From the NCBI RefSeq assembly GCF_025060755.1, contig NZ_JANYUY010000021.1, positions 49,684 through 113,683 of the forward strand: a DNA stretch of 64,000 nucleotides. The letters are read 5' to 3'. Shown in pieces: positions 44,869-52,629 of this stretch (position 1 is its first letter; every line of letters starts with the position of its first letter). The notes under the pieces were generated by a model. The model was not told the origin of the DNA, did not search any database, and worked only from the letters and a program-made list of their open reading frames with translations. This stretch comes from Paenibacillus doosanensis (GTDB lineage Bacteria > Bacillota > Bacilli > Paenibacillales > NBRC-103111). Made by a program: the position numbers and the translations under genes.

Positions 44869-45678
44869 ATGTCGTTCTTTTTTTATACCGCTGTCGGCTT
44901 GCTATCGGCTACATTCGGCAGTCTAGTCGGTTTAGGCGGCGGCGTCATCATCGTCCCTGCGCTCGTTTATTTGGGACCTTGGTTCATCGGCCAGCATATA
45001 TCCGTTGCTACTGCCGTAGGCACCTCGCTTGCCGTGCTAATCTTCACCGCGTTTTCCTCCACGATTACTTTTTATAAGCAAAAAAGAGTCGATTTCCGGA
45101 GCGGCTGGCTGTATTTCATTACTTGCGGCCCGGGAGCTATGCTCGGCTCCTATACGACCCAGCTCGTTAACGCCCAATCGTTTCAGCTCATCTTCGGCTT
45201 ATTTATGCTGGTGATGGCGTCGCTGCTCGTGGCAAGAGACTACATCAAGCCGCTGCAAGTGAACTGGAGCATCCAAAGAACTTTTACGGACGCTCAAGGA
45301 AAGCGGCATGAATACGGCTACGGGATCGTTCCAGCGCTCGCCATCGGACTGATCGTCGGCTTTATTTCCGGGCTGTTCGGCATCGGCGGAGGCTCGCTCT
45401 TCGTGCCCGCCATGGTGATTTTGTTCCGTTACCCTGCCCATGTCGCGACGGCTACGTCCATGTTCGTCATTTTTTTATCGTCCATCATGGGCTCCGTAAC
45501 CCATCTAAGTCTGGGCGAAATCGACGGCTGGATGGTTCTTGGCCTTGCTCCAAGCGCTTTGGTCGGCGGCTGGCTAGGCGCCAAAATCGCCGGCAAATTA
45601 AGCGGTAAAGCGCTGCTCTGGGTGCTGCGGATTACGTTCTTTGCCGTCGCCGTCAAAATGATCGCGGAAAGCGTCTGA
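44869..45678 (+). CDS. TauE/SafE-family sulfite/sulfonate exporter-like membrane protein
   Basis: 269 aa with about eight transmembrane segments in two halves, each with the family pattern: LLSATFGSLVGLGGGVIIVP at the start and IVGFISGLFGIGGGSLFVPA after a hydrophilic loop. Related proteins export sulfite or sulfoacetate, but most are uncharacterised. No sulfur gene is adjacent. The ribosome site is distant (AGAAGG), which may mean low translation. Confidence 0.9.
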   Translation: MSFFFYTAVGLLSATFGSLVGLGGGVIIVPALVYLGPWFIGQHISVATAVGTSLAVLIFTAFSSTITFYKQKRVDFRSGWLYFITCGPGAMLGSYTTQLVNAQSFQLIFGLFMLVMASLLVARDYIKPLQVNWSIQRTFTDAQGKRHEYGYGIVPALAIGLIVGFISGLFGIGGGSLFVPAMVILFRYPAHVATATSMFVIFLSSIMGSVTHLSLGEIDGWMVLGLAPSALVGGWLGAKIAGKLSGKALLWVLRITFFAVAVKMIAESV

Positions 45679-45762
45679 AACCGAAATTATTTTTCCGCGA
45701 AGGATAATCTTGCGCTCCTCCACAAAGACTAATGGTTATCTATAGTTCAAGGGGGAGAGCGC

Positions 45763-46838
45763 ATGAAACCGTCTTTACGGCAAACGGCCCTTTTTCTGTC
45801 TATTGCCGTTTTTAGCATCTCGGGTTGCGAGCAGCATCCCGCACAGTCCAACAATGCGCCGAATCCGGCGTTACATACGCAAAACCGGCAAGGGGAGACG
45901 CGTTCTGCCGACGACCTTATGTTCCCTGCCCTTACAGAGCAAGATATTGCCAAAGCGGTGCGGCCCGATCCTGCCGACCAGGCTCCTCTGCAAATGCCCA
46001 AGCTTACGGTCTCCGATTCTTCGCAGCAGGGACAACAGGACTCCTCGGCCGCGAAGCCTCCGGAGCAAACGCAGGCATCTCCCGCACCTGCACCTGTACG
46101 TCAAACCGATAAAAAGCCGGTAGCCGCTGCCAAAGAAAAGTCGGCGTCCACCGCCACCAAAAAAAGCACGGCCGCCAAACGGCTGACGTTGGCTCAGCTC
46201 GTTCAGAAATATCCCGATCTATTGCTGCTTAAGGGATCTTCGAAAAGCAAACAGATCGCACTTACGTTCGACGATGCGCCGGATACCAAATATACGCTGC
46301 AGGTGCTCGACATATTGAAAAATACGATGTTCGGGCGACGTTCTTCGTCGTTGGCCGCCTTGCGGAAAAACATCCGGCGGTAATAAAGCGAATGCACAAG
46401 GAAGGACATGTCGTAGGAAACCATACGTACAACCATGCTTTACTAACGAAGCTCTCCGTCGAGCAGTTTCAATCGCAAATCGCCAAAACGCAAATCATCG
46501 TAAAAAACGCGATCGGCTACACCCCGCGGCTGATTCGTCCGCCTTACGGGGAAATATTGGAATCCCAGCTGCTGTGGGCTTCCAAAAACAATTACGTTAT
46601 CGTCAACTGGAACGTAGACTCCAAAGACTGGAAGCAGCTCAGCCAGGAGCAAGTAACCGACAACATATTGAGCCATGCCGCATCCGGCTCTATCGTTCTT
46701 CAGCATTCCGGCGGCGGCCCTCGCCAAAATTTATCGGGCACCGTTGCCGCTCTGCCTACCATCATCGAGTCGCTTCAGTCACGGGGCTACAAGCTCGTCA
46801 CCTTGCCGGAACTGCTGAACGTCTCCAAACAGCTCTAA
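45763..46838 (+). pseudogene. lipoprotein polysaccharide deacetylase with a one-base frameshift
   Basis: Begins MKPSLRQTALFLSIAVFSIS with a lipobox ISGC at the cleavage site, then a Ser/Gln/Ala/Pro-rich linker to about 145. The NodB domain starts ALTFDDAPDTKYTLQVLDIL, then the frame breaks. The next frame resumes ATFFVVGRLAEKHPAVIKRM and continues with HTYNH, RPPYGE, WNVDSKDW and LQHSGG to 46838. Adding one A to the AAAAA run at 46318-46322 gives LKKYDVRATFF and a continuous 358-codon protein. All zinc and active-site motifs survive across the break, so the defect is very recent or an assembly error. The intact enzyme would de-N-acetylate peptidoglycan or chitin-like polymer. Confidence 0.82.
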
Positions 46839-46948
46839 GAGGATGGTAAAAAACGCCCACTTCGCCTCTGGGATCGTTCTATGGGTAGACATTACTTTCG
46901 GGGGAGCCCCCGGATATCCACAGGAAATGGCTGCGCATCATTTCCTAA

Positions 46949-46980
46949 ACAACGACAAAGCCCGGAGATGCCTCCGGGCT
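46949..46980 (-). terminator. terminator of the SASP gene
   Basis: AGCCCGGA (46959-46966) and TCCGGGCT (46973-46980) with a short loop; on the minus strand T-rich TTTGTCGTTGTTT follows. It may also stop the deacetylase transcript from the left. Confidence 0.75.
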
Positions 46981-47051
46981 TATTCAAGCTGCCTTCTCTT
47001 GCGATGAACTTGATCCGGACCAAACCGGGCATCCAACCAATCGTGCCTCGA

Positions 47052-47339
47052 TTATTTTTGCTGCTCGGCCAGCTTTTGCTGAGCCATGCGGATCATTTCC
47101 TTCACCATGCTTCCCCCGATTTGTCCGCCGATCTTGCCTGCTTGCTCCGTCGACAGCTGCCCGTTGCCGCCTTGAGCTTCCAGCGGAATGCCGAGCGAGC
47201 GCGCAACCTCGTACTTTACATCATCCGGTCTGTTCATATTTACTTCATAGCCTTGTCTGCGCATGACTTCGCCCTTGAACTGCTCCATACCCGCAGAGGC
47301 GTTCGGCACGACCAGCCGGTTCCTATTTCTTCTTGCCAT
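47052..47339 (-). CDS. alpha/beta-type small acid-soluble spore protein
   Basis: 95 aa. Contains the SASP helices AGMEQFKGEVMRRQGYEVNM and the GPR protease-site region DVKYEVARSLGIPL, followed by QAGKIGGQIGGSMVKEMIRM. These proteins coat forespore DNA and are degraded at germination. It is longer than the usual 60-70 aa because of an N-terminal MARRNRNRLVVPN extension and a Gln-rich tail. Sigma-G control is expected. Confidence 0.93.
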   Translation of the reverse strand: MARRNRNRLVVPNASAGMEQFKGEVMRRQGYEVNMNRPDDVKYEVARSLGIPLEAQGGNGQLSTEQAGKIGGQIGGSMVKEMIRMAQQKLAEQQK

Positions 47340-47487
47340 TACGATTGTCCTCCTTTATCAACGTCATCAGTCATAGCATGGTCGCAAAGGAAACGGAGTA
47401 TTCTTCTCAACACATAAAACGGGGTAGCGGCGCGAACACTAATGACATTAAACGAACATGAAAAGTTAAAGGAGAACAGAAGAACCT

Positions 47488-47712
47488 ATGAGCCACTTAT
47501 CTGAAATTATAGAAAACCATAAAAATCTGGACGATTTATTTGCCATTATTAAGCATTACGGCGTCAGCGCCGAATTCGTTACCGATGCGCTTGTCCAACG
47601 CTTCGAGCAAATTCAGAAGGATGAAGACGGCGAGGACAAAAATACAGAGGAAGAATCGGCTTACTGCGCAGAAATTATCGATTCTTTAAGCCAATACTAT
47701 GCCCGCTTGTAA
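47488..47712 (+). CDS. small acidic unknown protein
   Basis: 74 aa, predicted soluble and helical: MSHLSEIIENHKNLDDLFAI, a strongly acidic QKDEDGEDKNTEEES centre, and AEIIDSLSQYYARL. AAAGGAG lies 13 bases before the ATG, a long spacing. I do not recognise it. It stands alone between the SASP gene and the glycosidase, convergent with the latter. Confidence 0.65.
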   Translation: MSHLSEIIENHKNLDDLFAIIKHYGVSAEFVTDALVQRFEQIQKDEDGEDKNTEEESAYCAEIIDSLSQYYARL

Positions 47713-47727
47713 CGACTAGCCGCCAGA

Positions 47728-47759
47728 CAAAAACAGGACGCCTCCGAAGAAGCGCCCTG
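47728..47759 (-). terminator. terminator of the glycosidase gene / sugar cluster
   Basis: Imperfect 11-bp stem (9 pairs) with a CGAA loop; on the minus strand it is followed by TTTTTGTCTG. It is ten bases past the stop of the modular glycosidase, the last gene of the leftward sugar cluster. Confidence 0.72.
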
Positions 47760-47768
47760 CAGCGATGC

Positions 47769-50658
47769 TCAATTTTTTCTTAACGTATTCGAATGATGAT
47801 AACTGGAACCGTTGGCATTTTGCGATGTCACCCGGTAGTAGTAGGTCGTGCCGGCTGCCGCGCTATTGTCCGTATACGAAGTCCCGGTAATTCCGCTTTG
47901 CAGTACGGTAAAGTCCGTGTGCGTCCTGGTGCTGCGGTACACGGTATAGCTGACCGCATTGTTTCGGTAAATGCGCGTCCAATTGTAGTTCGTCTTCACA
48001 TTCAGCGAATACAGCCCGAATTTGCCGCTGGGGAACGTATTATCCGTCACCTTCAGAATCGGGCCCAACTGATTCAGCGAGCATTCAATCGTGTTTCCTT
48101 CGACGCGTATATACATAAGCAGCTTCGACAAGTCCACCGATTTGGCTTTGACGTCCGCCAATACTTGGGCTCGCGTTTTGCCGGCCAGCACCGTCTCCGC
48201 GCCGTTTTGGACCTTCACGATTTTAAACCTGTCTTCGTTAATATTGTAAACAAATTTGTAATAATTGTTATCGTCAACATATCTGGCAACGACCCCGTAG
48301 GCATAGGCAGCTTTTCCGGAGGCTGCGGCAACTTGCTCCGCCATCGCTTCGCCTTCATAATTTCCGGTTGCGCTGCTGCTGAATATGGTCAGACCCGTTC
48401 CTTCCAGCGGCGACTGGTAAAAATTAGCATTCCGTCCGCTGTCCGTGACCACGGACCACGTTCCTTTATTTTGCGTCCACTGGTTGGCTTCCCCGTCCTC
48501 GAAATATTCGTGATACGTCTCGGCGCGCGCCGGAGTCCAGCTCATGGAGATGGACGTCGAGCCCTCGCTTGTTATCCTTGCGTCATACGGCGCAAGCGGA
48601 AGTATGCCGGCAGCCGTCGCCGTCATCTCGGAAGATGCCGCGCTTTCTCCTCTGCCGTTATAGGCGGTAACCGCAAAATAATATGCGGTCCCCGGCGTTA
48701 AGCCCGTAATCAGCTGCCCCACATTATTGCCCGCATCGACGGTGCTCGTATAAGAGCCCGAGGCGGTCCCGTATTTGACCTTATAGCCGGTCGCCCCTGC
48801 GACGCTTTGCCATTCGACGGCGATATTGCCCGCTGTCTCCGCATAAGCCCGCCTTGACATCGGAGCCGCAGGGCTCGCTAACGTCGTATTCGTCTCATTG
48901 GAGAGTGCGCTTTCGCCCGAAGCGTTGTAAGCGGTCACTGCAAAATAATACGCTGCATTATTAGCAAGCCCTGTAATGCTCGCCGTTAACGCGTTGCCCG
49001 CATCGATGGTATGCGTATAGCTGCCGGAAGCGGTGCCGTATTTGACTTTATATCCAGCGGTGTTCAAGCTCGGCTGCCATTTGAGGGTGACCGTTTGATT
49101 TCCCGCTTCGGTATTCATCAGCTGCGTCGGCCTCGGAACTGCCGGTTGGCTGCTGCGCGTCCACTCTACGCGAACGACGCTGTAAGGCGGAACGAGCACG
49201 GGATTGGCCGTCGGCTCCGTTTGAACGGCAACGGCGTCCGGGATATCCGGACTATTAGTCGTCAGCGGGTCCGCGCTGGTCGTATACGTTTTGGTCATTG
49301 CCGCCGTTACATTGCTTCCGTCCAGCCGAATAACGACATCATGCGCGTTCGCCGATTTGTTCGTAATGACCGCGTAGTTTTTGCCGTTATCGCCCTTGAA
49401 CGCCTGGGCGAAGAGCGCAGGCATCGTACCGCCCGTCTTGGTCACCGTATCGCCGCCCGTTACCGTCGTTCCCCAGGCGGTCGTCCCCTGGTTAATGGCT
49501 CCGTCGATGACCTTCAGCGAGGCGGCCGGCGTGCTGTAGTAAGGAGCCATGTCCAAGCCCGCCGTATCGATCGTCGCGCCGTCCTGATAAGCGTCCTCCA
49601 GCGGCATGCTGTAATCGACGGAAGGCGTGAACACGCCGTTCGTCATGCGATAACCGGCCAAATAGGCGATGTTCGGATTGGTGACCAGACGGAGAACGGA
49701 CTCGCTGACATAAATGCCTCCGTACTGGGTATTATCGAGAAGTCCGCCCAGCGTAACGCCGTGCTCGCCTATAAAGATTTTGGGGTTGGGTCAGATGGGA
49801 AGTATAGTTATCGGCAATGAGCGCGTTCCAGTCATCCAAATACCCGTTGGCGTCGGTCATAGCCGCAGCGGGCGTAGAACCGTTGCCGCGAAATCGATGG
49901 GTTGTGATGGCGTCCCAATATTTGTCGGGATATTGATAAACGTCTTCATCGAAGCTTTGCGCCTGCGTATTGCTCATGGAGATTACCGTTTTGGCGCCGG
50001 GATACGCGCTTTTGATCACATCGTTAAACGTTTTTGCGCGGTCCAGATAGTCCGTGCCGGTTTTGAACGCCGCCTGCTGATTGCCGCTTTCCGGCACGTA
50101 GAACGAAATCTCATTCCCGAGCTCGAAGTAGAGGACAGGAACGTGGTTATCGTTCAAATATTTGGCCAGATCGCGCGCCTGCTCCGGATTATACTGCAGC
50201 ACATTGACCATGATCACAGCCTTGGCCCCTGTCTTTTGCAAAAATTCCACGTAGTCGGAGATGCGCTCGCCCCCCTTGGCCATCTGATAGCGCCGGGAGT
50301 AGAGCTGATTGTAATAACGGCGAGGCTCCTTCTGCGTCTGTCCGTTAAACTCGGCATCCGTTACCCCCAGCTTCCAGGAAAAGCTGTTCGTCGGGGTGCC
50401 ACCCGGCCATCTCATAAAACCGATACGCCCGTAGTCGACCGCCGAGTCAATGAAATCCACGGCGTTCATTTTGATGGGAGTACGCTCCGGCTCGTTATTG
50501 AGTCCCCTGAAATCGGGATTATAGTTTATAACCGATCCGGTATCAATGTCGATGGTGGCTGAAGGGGTGGCCGCATGTGCCGGAACCGGCAAGGCGCAAG
50601 CCATAGACCATACGAGCATACACAAAATAAGGAAATGGGACTTGTAAATGTTCTTCAC
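47769..50658 (-). pseudogene. secreted clan-A glycosidase with FN3 modules, one-base frameshift
   Basis: About 962 aa when repaired. Start GTG at 50658, seven bases after AGAGGAG, gives a proper signal peptide (KNIYKSHFLILCMLVWSMAC, cleavage near PAHA). The catalytic part has RWPGGTPTNSFSWKL, acid/base Glu in YFELGNEIS and, after the break, the nucleophile candidate in IFIGEHGVTLGG. Then come a beta domain, two FN3 domains (KVKYGTASGSYT repeated in each) and a third FN3 apparently split by a jelly-roll-like module. The frame breaks near 49788-49790: one C too many (acccaacccc, minus strand) turns TNPKIFIGEHG out of frame. It resembles GH51/GH79-like arabinofuranosidase or glycosidase families. 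Confidence 0.75.
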
Positions 50659-50735
50659 GCCATATCTCCTCTCCATGAGCAAAGGTATCCGTGCAAAGGT
50701 ACTCCTCCGTTTTTTAGAAACGGACAAACGCAAGT

Positions 50736-52277
50736 TTATTTGCGCTGCTGATAAATTTCATTTACTTCTTTGGTCAATTGCTCGCCGCCGTTTTTCAGCC
50801 ACTCGTCCGCGGCTTTATCCACTTCTTCGATAGGAGCGTCTCCGGCAATGACCCGCACCATGGAGGACATCCATTTCGTATTTAAGGTCGTCAGGTTCAG
50901 CTTCTTGTAGGCCGCGGTCTCCGCTTCGAGGCCCAGTCCGTAGTTCGGCCAATCGTACTTATCGTTGGTGTTCAGCCACTGCTCCACTTGCTTGACGTAC
51001 TCCTGGTCATGATACTTATGAAGCTGAATTCCTTTGTCGGCGCGGCGGAAAAAGTTGATCGAGAACAAGCTTCCCGTTTCCTTCGTCTCCAGCTTCTCAA
51101 AGCCGCCGTCCGCCTTCTTTTGATAGTCGACGCCTTCCACGCCTTCCTTGATGAGATCGTACCCTTCGTCGGAAAGCATATAATCAAGCAGCTTGAGGAT
51201 GCGCTCCTGCTTCTTCGGGTCGATATTTTTGTTAATGACGACCTTGTTTTGCCCCATTCCGTCGGTTTGAGTAGCTCTGATCCCGTTCGGACCCGCCGGC
51301 GGAGGCAGCTGGACGAGCTGGGCCCCCGGCGCATTTTTCTTCATATTCGGAATGTCGAGGCGGATCACCTCGTTGGGATTGACCAGCTGAATTCCCGACT
51401 GGCCGTTCCACAGCTTGTTGCGGGCGTCCGCCGACTTCATGACGAGGAAGTTTTTGTCCAGAACCCCTTCCGCGTAAGCTTTGCGCAGAAACCCGATGAA
51501 CGCTTTCAGCTCCTCCTTCTGAGCCTGCATCGCCACAAGCTTACCGTCCTTCAAAGCCCAATCGTTCCCCAAACCGAACGCCCCCTGCAAATAGGCGGCA
51601 TTGCCGAAGGTGCCGTTCGAATTAACGAGAATCGAGAAGCCTGTCGTGTCCGCCTTGCCGTTGCCGTCCGGGTCCTCCGTCGCAAAGGCTTTGGCGACCT
51701 GATAAAAGTCGTCGATCGTCTCGGGCATCTTCAAATTCAGCTTGTCCAGCCAATCTTTACGTATGGACATCGAGAACAGATGCGGAATACCGTAATACGG
51801 GATGCCGTAGTAGGCATCTTTCGGATTCAGCTCCATCCACGCTTCCTCGGGAAGATGCTTGGTTAAATTCGGATATTGGCCCAGCAGCGGCTTGACATCC
51901 AGGAAGACGTTTTTATCTCGCCACTGCATATAATCCTGGGTTGCGATCCGATATACGTCGGGCAGGCTGTTCGATGCGGCAAGCACACTGATTTTATCAT
52001 TGTAGCTGGCGCCGGGAACCCATTGGATATCCAGCTTGATATTCAGTTTCTCGTTCAGTTTCTTCACAAGCGCCGAATCGCTCGATGGCCCGATTTCCGC
52101 ATATTGCGGAACCATCAGCGAGATGTTCATCGTTTCTTGTTCAGCGTTGGTATCAGCCTTCGCTCCGGCTCCCCCGGCTTGCGACGAAGGACTTCCGCTT
52201 GTCGAGCAGGCCGTGAGGCTGCTGACCGCGAGCAGTACGGCCATGCTAATGCAGCAGCTTTTTTTCATAGTGGACAT
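50736..52277 (-). CDS. extracellular sugar-binding lipoprotein of an ABC transporter
   Basis: 513 aa. Signal peptide with lipobox LTAC (Cys24) then STSGSPSSQAGGAGAKADT, a flexible tether. The mature part (MNISLMVPQYAEIGPSSDSA, SLPDVYRIATQDYMQWRDKN, GIPYYGIPHLFSMSIRKDWL) is a LplA/YtcQ-type family-1 solute-binding protein. It would deliver oligosaccharides to the LplB/LplC-type permeases encoded upstream in the same cluster, which lack another binding protein. No ATPase gene is present, so a shared MsmX-like ATPase is expected. A repeat-rich gap separates it from the preceding gene. Confidence 0.92.
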   Translation of the reverse strand: MSTMKKSCCISMAVLLAVSSLTACSTSGSPSSQAGGAGAKADTNAEQETMNISLMVPQYAEIGPSSDSALVKKLNEKLNIKLDIQWVPGASYNDKISVLAASNSLPDVYRIATQDYMQWRDKNVFLDVKPLLGQYPNLTKHLPEEAWMELNPKDAYYGIPYYGIPHLFSMSIRKDWLDKLNLKMPETIDDFYQVAKAFATEDPDGNGKADTTGFSILVNSNGTFGNAAYLQGAFGLGNDWALKDGKLVAMQAQKEELKAFIGFLRKAYAEGVLDKNFLVMKSADARNKLWNGQSGIQLVNPNEVIRLDIPNMKKNAPGAQLVQLPPPAGPNGIRATQTDGMGQNKVVINKNIDPKKQERILKLLDYMLSDEGYDLIKEGVEGVDYQKKADGGFEKLETKETGSLFSINFFRRADKGIQLHKYHDQEYVKQVEQWLNTNDKYDWPNYGLGLEAETAAYKKLNLTTLNTKWMSSMVRVIAGDAPIEEVDKAADEWLKNGGEQLTKEVNEIYQQRK

Positions 52278-52384
52278 CCATTCCCTTCTTTACAATGTGA
52301 TGAAAAACGCCGTATGCGCATGCGAGAGCATCTTCCGATCGCTCTTGTTCCCAGATTCCTTGAATGGTTATTGCTTTTTTCTAT

Positions 52385-52426
52385 GGAGAAAATCCGTTTT
52401 CAAAGGCGAACGCTAACGCTGTTCCA
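52385..52426. repeat. 42-bp direct repeat, copy 1
   Basis: 39 of 42 bases match copy 2 (52561-52602), including TCCGTTTTCAAAGGCGAACG. The repeat period is 176 bp. Confidence 0.85.
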
Positions 52427-52449
52427 ACTCTCTACCGACTATCCGGCCG

Positions 52450-52485
52450 CTTTTTCACCGCGCTTCTAAAAGTGTGGTGAAAAAG
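52450..52485. repeat. 10-bp inverted repeat
   Basis: CTTTTTCACC (52450-52459) and GGTGAAAAAG (52476-52485) can form a hairpin with a 16-nt loop. The left arm and loop (TTTTTCACCGCGCTTCTA) also occur near 44788-44805 downstream of glpX. Confidence 0.8.
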
Positions 52486-52520
52486 TCCGCTGCGGTGTCC
52501 ATTTGATCCTCCAATCGCTG

Positions 52521-52579
52521 TTGAAAACGGATTCTTTGGATTGTTTTTTCGTTTTTCTGCGGAGAGAATCCGTTTTCAA
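52521..52579. repeat. 15-bp perfect inverted repeat
   Basis: TTGAAAACGGATTCT (52521-52535) and AGAATCCGTTTTCAA (52565-52579) flank a 29-nt T-rich spacer. The right arm lies in direct-repeat copy 2. Confidence 0.88.
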
Positions 52580-52602
52580 AGGCGAACGCTTACGCTTTTC
52601 CA
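52561..52602. repeat. 42-bp direct repeat, copy 2
   Basis: Second copy of the 52385-52426 element with three mismatches; its first half forms one arm of the 15-bp inverted repeat. Confidence 0.85.
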
Positions 52603-52629
52603 GATTCAAATGGCCCCTCCGCTCTTTTT

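Larger units (their letters stand above)
52278..52629. other. repeat-rich intergenic region inside the sugar cluster
   Basis: No gene. It contains two copies of a 42-bp element (52385-52426 and 52561-52602), a 15-bp inverted repeat (52521-52579) and a 10-bp one (52450-52485), described separately. A start for the binding-protein transcript may also lie here. Confidence 0.7.
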
